This document shows positions 59,018-64,000 of a stretch of 64,000 nucleotides of DNA, piece after piece (position 1 is the first letter of the stretch; each line of letters starts with the position of its first letter). The translations under genes and the position numbers were made by a program. Under the pieces are notes generated by a model that was not told the origin of the DNA, did no database searches, and saw only the letters and a program-made list of their open reading frames with translations. This stretch comes from Bacillota bacterium (GTDB lineage Bacteria > Bacillota > Limnochordia > Limnochordales > DUMU01): NCBI GenBank assembly GCA_012839805.1, contig DUMU01000024.1, forward strand, positions 1 to 64,000, written 5' to 3'.

Positions 59018-59925
59018 GCAGCCAAGTAGAGGCTCGGCCAATCCGGCCCCGGCGGCTCCGGATCCCGCTGCACACGCAGCAGGCGATCATGGGCTACCTT
59101 TTCATCAGCCCCTGGATCGTGGGGTTCCTGGTTTTCCTCGCCTACCCGCTGGTCCAGTCCTTCTGGCTCTCCTTCAACAACCTGGAGAACCTGGTCAACT
59201 TCCAGATCAAATACATAGGTCTGGCTAACTACATCGAAGCATTCCTGATCGACGTGCGTTTCCTGCCGATGCTTTACACGGTCGTGCGTAACTCTTTCAT
59301 CGACGTACCCTTGATAATCGTCTTCTCCCTCTTCACGGCGATCGTGGTCAACCAAAAGCTCCCCGGGCAGGGGATCTTCCGGTCCATCTTCTTCCTTCCC
59401 GTGGTGATCAGCTCGGGGCTCGTCGTCCGCGAGCTCTTCGGACAATACCAGGCCGAGACGGGAGGCTCGCCCATTGTGCGCGGGATAGACGTCCCCACGG
59501 TGATCTTGCTGGTCGGACCGGAGTTCGCCCGCACCGTATTCGACCTGATCAACCGGCTGGCGCTGGTGCTGTGGAGAACGGGAGTGCAAATCCTCCTCTT
59601 CCTCGCCGGTCTTCAGGGAATCTCGAGCACTCTCTATGAGGCAGCGCGGGTAGACGGGGCGAGCGAATGGGAAAAGTTCTGGAAGATCACGCTGCCGATG
59701 ATCTCACCCATCATCCTGCTCGTAGCGATCTACACCATCGTTGACTCGTTCACCGACATCTTCAATCCCATTCTGGACTACATAAAGAACCTGGCCTTCG
59801 CCGGCCAGTTCCGCATGGGATATGCAGCCGCGCTGGGGTGGATCTACTTCGTGGTGGTCTTCCTCATGATGGGACTCGTGTTCTGGATAGGCCAGCGCCA
59901 TACGTTCTACGCCGGTGAACGGTAG
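59014..59925 (+). CDS. ABC sugar permease (second pair, MalF type)
   Basis: A 303-residue six-helix permease. The first helix is YLFISPWIVGFLVFLAYPLV. The EAA loop STLYEAARVDGASEWEKFWK lies at about residues 207-226. It differs enough from the permease at 52687 to be a separate transporter subunit rather than a recent copy. ATG 59014 overlaps the DUF5696 stop (ATGA) and has GGGAGGG upstream. Confidence 0.92.
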   Translation: MSSQVEARPIRPRRLRIPLHTQQAIMGYLFISPWIVGFLVFLAYPLVQSFWLSFNNLENLVNFQIKYIGLANYIEAFLIDVRFLPMLYTVVRNSFIDVPLIIVFSLFTAIVVNQKLPGQGIFRSIFFLPVVISSGLVVRELFGQYQAETGGSPIVRGIDVPTVILLVGPEFARTVFDLINRLALVLWRTGVQILLFLAGLQGISSTLYEAARVDGASEWEKFWKITLPMISPIILLVAIYTIVDSFTDIFNPILDYIKNLAFAGQFRMGYAAALGWIYFVVVFLMMGLVFWIGQRHTFYAGER

Positions 59926-59952
59926 TCCGAAACGGAAAGGGGGAGACCGAGG

Positions 59953-60966
59953 GTGGCTCAGATCGCTGAAGAACTGCGCGTGAAAGCCCGGCGGGAGGGC
60001 TTGAAGCTAGCCTGGAAGGGGCGCCTGCAAAGCTGGGTGGGGAAGGCCTTCATTTACTTGGTCTTGTTTGATATCAGCTTCGTCTTCCTTTCGCCCGTCA
60101 TCTACATGGTGACGACGTCCTTGAAGACGGTAGCCGACGTTCTCGACCCGACCATCTACTGGGTGCCGTCCGGCTTCAACCTGGACAACTTCACTTTGTC
60201 CTGGAAAGCATTGAAGTATTTCCCAACCTGGAGCGCCATCCAGCAGGCCTGGACTTCCGGCGGGATCGTGGCTTTGTACACGCTTCTCAAGACCGAATCG
60301 GCTTTCTTCCGGAGCACGATCATTGCCGTGCTGGCCGCGATCGGCCAGGTGATATCGTGTTCCCTGGTGGGTTACGGGTTCGCCCGGACGAAATTCCCCG
60401 GGCGGGAAGCGCTCTTTCTCCTGGCGATGTTCACCTTCCTCGTGCCTCCGCAGACGATCATCATCCCGCTTTTCATCGTCTATAAGCAGCTACACTGGAT
60501 CGACACGTACCGCCCGTTCATCGTCCCGGCGTTCTTCGCCAACGGGCTCCGCGGAGCGATCTTCATCTTTATCTTCCGGCAGTTCTTCCGGGGTCTGCCC
60601 TGGGAGCTGGAGGACGCGGCCCGCATCGACGGCGCGGGATGGCTGACCATGTACTGGCGGGTCATGCTGCCCCTGGCCAAGCCGGCCATCGTGGTCTCGT
60701 TCCTGTTCTCGCTGGTGTGGCACTGGAATGACTACTTCGAGCCGGCCATTTACCTGATGAACCAGGAGAACTTCACGTTGCCGCTCAGGTTGTCAATATT
60801 CTGGACCGCCCTCAATGAGGTGACGGGAGGGCAGGCGAGCCGGTTCTTTAATGAGCCGTTGATCATGGCGGCCAGCTTCCTTGTAATCGTACCCCCGCTG
60901 ATTCTCTATGTTTTCACCCAGCGCCTCTTCGTCGAGAGCGTGGAGCGGACGGGTCTCGTCGAATGA
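59953..60966 (+). CDS. ABC sugar permease (second pair, MalG type)
   Basis: A 337-residue permease, longer than usual because of an extended periplasmic loop near residues 75-115 (PTWSAIQQAWTSGGIVALYT). The EAA loop is WELEDAARIDGAGWLTMYWR (about 217-236). Helices follow the CUT1 pattern, with the final IVPPLILYVFTQRLFVES. GTG 59953 follows AAGGGGGAG. It is the last gene of the operon, with a strong terminator 50 bases downstream. No matching ATPase or second binding protein is linked. Confidence 0.9.
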   Translation: MAQIAEELRVKARREGLKLAWKGRLQSWVGKAFIYLVLFDISFVFLSPVIYMVTTSLKTVADVLDPTIYWVPSGFNLDNFTLSWKALKYFPTWSAIQQAWTSGGIVALYTLLKTESAFFRSTIIAVLAAIGQVISCSLVGYGFARTKFPGREALFLLAMFTFLVPPQTIIIPLFIVYKQLHWIDTYRPFIVPAFFANGLRGAIFIFIFRQFFRGLPWELEDAARIDGAGWLTMYWRVMLPLAKPAIVVSFLFSLVWHWNDYFEPAIYLMNQENFTLPLRLSIFWTALNEVTGGQASRFFNEPLIMAASFLVIVPPLILYVFTQRLFVESVERTGLVE

Positions 60967-61014
60967 GATAGCCGGGGAAATGGCGAGAGCGGTAAGCGGA
61001 GAGCAGGCGAGGAG

Positions 61015-61051
61015 GCAGGCGGCACCGGGTGCTGGTGCCGCCTGCTTTATT
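61015..61051 (+). terminator. Strong rho-independent terminator of sugar operon
   Basis: A perfect 12-bp stem GCAGGCGGCACC/GGTGCCGCCTGC (61015-61026, 61034-61045) with a 7-base loop and a TTTATT tail. It lies ~50 bases after the last permease gene and ends the operon that begins near 49.6 kb or earlier. Confidence 0.88.
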
Positions 61052-61167
61052 CCGGCGGAGGGCGGGGAGGAATCGGGGAGGCAGAGCCGAAGAAGGTGGG
61101 GCAACCGGGTAACGGGAGTAGCCGCGAAGGGGCGGGCCCGGAAGCCGTTCCTCGGAAGGATGGGAGC

Positions 61168-63390
61168 ATGGGAAAGATGCGCGGAAAAACGACCGGGGGG
61201 GCTCGGCTGATCAGGGGCGGGCAGCCGGGCACACTCTTTGCTCTTCTCTTCGTGACGATGCTTATTATCAGCGGGTTTTCCGGCGAGGCGGCTGAGGGGC
61301 CGGCCACCGGTTCACCACCGGCTATATACCCGGTAGAGGCAGTACGTCCGGGCCTGGAAGGAGTAGGTTACACGGTCGTCCGGGGAACCAAGGTGGAGCA
61401 GTTTCCGGTGGAAATTCTGGGACTGGTAAAGCAGGCCGGCCCCTCCGGCAGCGACCTGGTGCTGGTGCGGGTGGGGGGAGTGGTGCGGGCGGCCGGGGGG
61501 ATTGCGGCCGGCATGAGCGGGAGCCCGGTCTACGTGGGCGATCAGCTACTGGGCGCGATCGGTTACGGGTTCGAGTTGTCCGATCCCAGCCTCGGGCTGG
61601 TTACCCCGGCGGCAGAAATGGCGAAGGTCCTGGCCCGGGCCAAAGGCGAGCCGGAGAAGGCGGGAAGCTCAGAGACGACGAACCAGACGAAGGCCCGGAG
61701 CGATCGTCCTGGGGGATTTGAGTCCGTGGTGGTAGCCTCTTCGCCGGCCGAGGGGCGGGCGTGGCAGCAGCGGTTCGGGGCGGGGGTGGCCGTTTTCGTC
61801 CCGGTGGCGACGCCGGTTCTGGTAAACGGGCTGGGAGAGCGGGCGAGGAAATGGTTACAGCAGAGCTTGGATCCCTACCCGGTGGTGATTCGCTCAGGGC
61901 TGGGGTTCCTGTCCCCAGTGGCAGGGGGAGCGCGGCCCGGGGACGGCGAAGAGTGGGAGCGCTTGCCGGACCTTGGGTGGTGGTACGGGGAAGCGACCAG
62001 CGGGGCGGCCGGGGAGATAGGGAGCGGGGAGAGCCGGGGAAGCGAGGGGGGGCAGGACCAACCATTTCCCGCCCCCGGACAGGCGTTGGCGGTGCAACTG
62101 GTCCGGGGCGACGTGGATGTCAGCGCGCTTGGCACTGTCACCTGGGTGGAGGGCGACCGGCTCGTAGGATTCGGCCATCCCTTCCTCAGCAAAGGTGAAA
62201 CCCATCTGTTCCTGGGCCCGGCCTACGTCGTCGGAGTGGTGCCGTCCATCAGCATGCCCTTCAAGGTTGGTTACCCTTTGCCCGCCGTAGGCACGCTGGT
62301 ACAGGACCGTGCGGCCGGGGTGGCCGGGGTAATAGGCGTCCTGCCCGAATACGTGCAGGTGGAGGTGAAAATCCGGGAAAAGGGAAAGCAGGCGGTTACT
62401 ACCCGGGCCGATGTCGTTTGGGATGAGGAGTTGACCTCGGGCCTGGTAGGAACGGTGTTGCTCGAGGCGTTCGACCGGTCTCTCGATCGGGTGGGGCGGG
62501 GAACCGCGCAGGTCAAACTCCAGGCGCGGGTAGACGGGATGCAACTGCCCGTCATCCGGACGAACCTCTTCGCGAGCCGGGCGGATATCGCAGCGGCCGC
62601 GGTAAGTGAGGCGACGGAACTGGTCGACCGGATCGCTGCCAACCCCTTCCGGGCAGCGCGGCCCACCCGGTTGGTGGTGGAAGCCGACGTCGATCCGGAG
62701 CCGAAGGTCGCGATGATTGAACGGGTGTACGCCCCCTCGCGGCCGGTAAAGCCAGGAGATCGGGTGGAGCTGCGCGTGAGGCTGCGACCGTTCCGGGGAG
62801 AGGTGGAGACCCGTCTTCTGGTGCTGGAGCTTCCCGAAGACTTGGCTCCGGGCGTGCTTACGGTGACGGTACGGGGGGGCAGTGGTTTTGTCGAGAGCCT
62901 CCCGGCGAAGCCGGGACCTCAGGGAGGTGAGCCCGGCGGCGAGGCTCCCCATGGCTCCGCGCTACTAGAAGAAGGACCGACACCGCCGGAGTCGCTCGAG
63001 GAGTGGCTGGAAGAGTTCACGAAGCGGGAAAAGAACAACGACCTGGTGGCGGAGTATTGGCCCGAATCCGCCAAGGCGGGGGCTACCGGAGCGATGAAGG
63101 AGGCGGATTCCACGCCTCCTTCGGAGAAAAGTAGCGATGGAAAGGGCGGAGCCGACCCGGGGCTCGAAGCTTGGCGGGCCATCGTCGAGAGGGCGGAAAA
63201 AGAGGTAGGCCCGTCGCAGCCGGTGAAGGTGATCCTGCCCACTCCTTATGTCATCGAGGGTTGGATCGAGGTAGATCTTGAGATCGCGGAGCCCAAAGCG
63301 AAAGCTGAAGCTGCAACGGAGCAGGCGGACCAGAGCACCGAGCCGGGAGCCGGCGACTCCCAGCCAAGGGAGACCGATCATGATTCATAG
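61168..63390 (+). CDS. SpoIVB-type S55 peptidase-domain protein, permuted motif order
   Basis: A 740-residue exported protein. A hydrophobic segment (GTLFALLFVTMLIISGFSG, about 21-39) serves as signal or anchor. The S55 domain has the serine motif GGIAAGMSGSPVYVGDQLLG (about 111-130) and the histidine motif GDRLVGFGHPFLSKGETHLF (about 330-349). In Bacillus SpoIVB the His precedes the GDSGSP serine, so the order is swapped here, as in a class of larger S55 proteins. PDZ-like N-terminal sequence (IYPVEAVRPGLEGVGYTVVRG) precedes it. C-terminal regions are beta-rich, then low-complexity. An insert lies near 275-305. It neighbours an Omp85 gene, which suggests an envelope role. ATG 61168 follows GGAAGG. 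Confidence 0.82.
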   Translation: MGKMRGKTTGGARLIRGGQPGTLFALLFVTMLIISGFSGEAAEGPATGSPPAIYPVEAVRPGLEGVGYTVVRGTKVEQFPVEILGLVKQAGPSGSDLVLVRVGGVVRAAGGIAAGMSGSPVYVGDQLLGAIGYGFELSDPSLGLVTPAAEMAKVLARAKGEPEKAGSSETTNQTKARSDRPGGFESVVVASSPAEGRAWQQRFGAGVAVFVPVATPVLVNGLGERARKWLQQSLDPYPVVIRSGLGFLSPVAGGARPGDGEEWERLPDLGWWYGEATSGAAGEIGSGESRGSEGGQDQPFPAPGQALAVQLVRGDVDVSALGTVTWVEGDRLVGFGHPFLSKGETHLFLGPAYVVGVVPSISMPFKVGYPLPAVGTLVQDRAAGVAGVIGVLPEYVQVEVKIREKGKQAVTTRADVVWDEELTSGLVGTVLLEAFDRSLDRVGRGTAQVKLQARVDGMQLPVIRTNLFASRADIAAAAVSEATELVDRIAANPFRAARPTRLVVEADVDPEPKVAMIERVYAPSRPVKPGDRVELRVRLRPFRGEVETRLLVLELPEDLAPGVLTVTVRGGSGFVESLPAKPGPQGGEPGGEAPHGSALLEEGPTPPESLEEWLEEFTKREKNNDLVAEYWPESAKAGATGAMKEADSTPPSEKSSDGKGGADPGLEAWRAIVERAEKEVGPSQPVKVILPTPYVIEGWIEVDLEIAEPKAKAEAATEQADQSTEPGAGDSQPRETDHDS

Positions 63391-63649
63391 GCGAACGCTC
63401 CGAGGCGCGGGTGCGTCTGCACGTATGGGCAGGCCCGTAACCCGCATACTGGTGCTGGCATACTCTTCCCGGGATGACCGCCGGTTCACTTTGCCGGCAG
63501 CAATTGCTGGTAAGTACAGGCAGGAGTTTGCCCGCCGGGCTCGAATCTTCGGTGGTGAGTCGGTTACGGGGAAGGACGGGCCTCGAGACGAGGAGGGGGT
63601 ATGGGAATGGGTGAAGCTTTCCTGCTCCGCCGAGGGCGAGGGGGAATGA
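63380..63649 (+). CDS. Small unknown protein, 89 aa
   Basis: A small frame with AAGGGAGA upstream of ATG 63380 that overlaps the S55 gene end by 11 bases and the next start by four (ATGA). The linkage favours a real gene in the same transcript. The protein is basic in the first half (RPVTRILVLAYSSRDDRRFT), acidic at the end, and has no signal peptide or recognised motif. It may serve only to couple translation of the Omp85 gene. Confidence 0.45.
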   Translation: MIHRRTLRGAGASARMGRPVTRILVLAYSSRDDRRFTLPAAIAGKYRQEFARRARIFGGESVTGKDGPRDEEGVWEWVKLSCSAEGEGE

Positions 63650-64000
63650 CGACCTGGCGAAGGGCCGCAGGGTTCGCCGCTGCGTTCGCACTGGTGGTGG
63701 GGGTGCTGGCCGCGGGGCTTGCGGGGACAGTATCGGCAGCTGGCGAGGATAGCGCTCCTATCGTCCGGGAGATTGCGGTGGCGGGTAACCAGCGCATCCC
63801 GGCTGAGACCATCATGGCGGCGGTTACCAAGACCAAGGTAGGCGAACCCCTGGATCAATCCAAGGTGTACGCTGACCTCTATGCCATCTACAATCTTGGG
63901 TGGTTCCGGGAGGATATCAGCGCCGATCCGCAGGCGCTGGCGGACAGGAGTGGGGTGAAGGTAGTCTTCAACGTCACCGAGTACCCGGTGATAAAGGAGA
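63646..64000 (+). CDS. Omp85/BamA-like outer-membrane protein, N-terminal part
   Basis: The gene starts at ATG 63646 (GAGGGGG just upstream) and leaves the window after ~118 residues. Residues 1-32 are a signal peptide (AGFAAAFALVVGVLAAGL...SAAG). Residues ~38-115 fit a POTRA domain: VREIAVAGNQRIPAETIMAA, then GEPLDQSKVYADLYAIYNLG, WFREDI and VKVVFNVTEYPVIKE. This alternation (strand, helix, helix, GWF, strand) is typical of BamA/Omp85 assembly factors, which insert barrel proteins into an outer membrane. Seen in a Bacillota-like context, it implies a diderm cell. The barrel itself is outside the window. Confidence 0.85.
   Translation, partial: MTTWRRAAGFAAAFALVVGVLAAGLAGTVSAAGEDSAPIVREIAVAGNQRIPAETIMAAVTKTKVGEPLDQSKVYADLYAIYNLGWFREDISADPQALADRSGVKVVFNVTEYPVIKE

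Noticed and set aside
1-64000. tRNA or rRNA genes
   Set aside because: I looked in all larger gaps for a tRNA-like GGTTCGAATC/cloverleaf pattern and conserved rRNA blocks and saw none. A covariance-model scan would be more reliable.

Overview
The window is 64 kb of mostly very GC-rich bacterial DNA with dense genes, AGGAGG-type ribosome sites, and many GTG and TTG starts. PspA/PspAA, DegV, VanZ-like, SpoIVB-type S55 peptidase and S-layer-like sequences point to Bacillota. The last gene begins an Omp85/BamA-type outer-membrane protein (signal peptide plus POTRA), so the cell is probably diderm. A deep-branching, anaerobic or thermophilic diderm Bacillota such as a Limnochordia-like lineage is my inference; no rRNA or other marker gene is present to settle it.

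Positions 1-12.4 kb are accessory. They hold a metallophosphoesterase, a DUF1848 protein, a small hypothetical gene, and a likely defence island (3.1-9.3 kb): an XRE regulator with operator-like inverted repeats, a sacsin/HSP90-like ATPase with a C-terminal DUF3883 nuclease-like domain, an ADP-ribosylglycohydrolase, and a CARF protein with a RelE-like C-terminus. Parts of this island are visibly less GC-rich than the neighbourhood. A class V aminotransferase, an MNT-HEPN pair whose HEPN half is frameshifted, and a DinB-fold protein follow.

Positions 12.9-23 kb hold a large secreted PD40/PEGA/calcium-repeat protein, a truncated hydrolase, a VanZ-like protein, a GH29 fucosidase, a GNAT acetyltransferase, a PHP phosphoesterase, DegV, and a pspA-pspAA stress pair.

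Positions 23.1-36.6 kb form a complete group 3b [NiFe] hydrogenase (sulfhydrogenase) locus: hydB-hydG-hydD-hydA, a maturation protease, and hypA, hypB, hypF, hypC, hypD, hypE. The four subunits make a soluble NAD(P)-linked hydrogenase. HypA/B insert Ni, HypF/E make the cyanide ligand, HypC/D build Fe(CN)2CO, and the protease trims the large subunit. Two oddities are four copies of a 15-bp palindrome between hypF and hypC, and an MNT gene plus a wrecked HepT gene between hypC and hypD. Many proteins here carry low-complexity Gly/Ala/Arg/Glu inserts.

Positions 37.5-61 kb are devoted to glycan use: a sugar-binding protein, a TIM-barrel glycosidase-like protein, a CBM9-like secreted protein, an FAD oxidoreductase with an SLH-like tail, a GH38 alpha-mannosidase, and a Gfo/Idh/MocA oxidoreductase. 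A long operon then encodes a giant solute-binding protein, two permease pairs, an NHL-TPR protein, a Yip1-family protein and a DUF5696 protein. No transporter ATPase gene is present. A strong terminator closes this operon at about 61.03 kb.

Positions 61.2-64 kb are envelope related: an S55 peptidase-domain protein with its serine motif before its histidine motif, an 89-residue unknown, and the start of the Omp85/BamA-like gene, all overlapping or nearly so.
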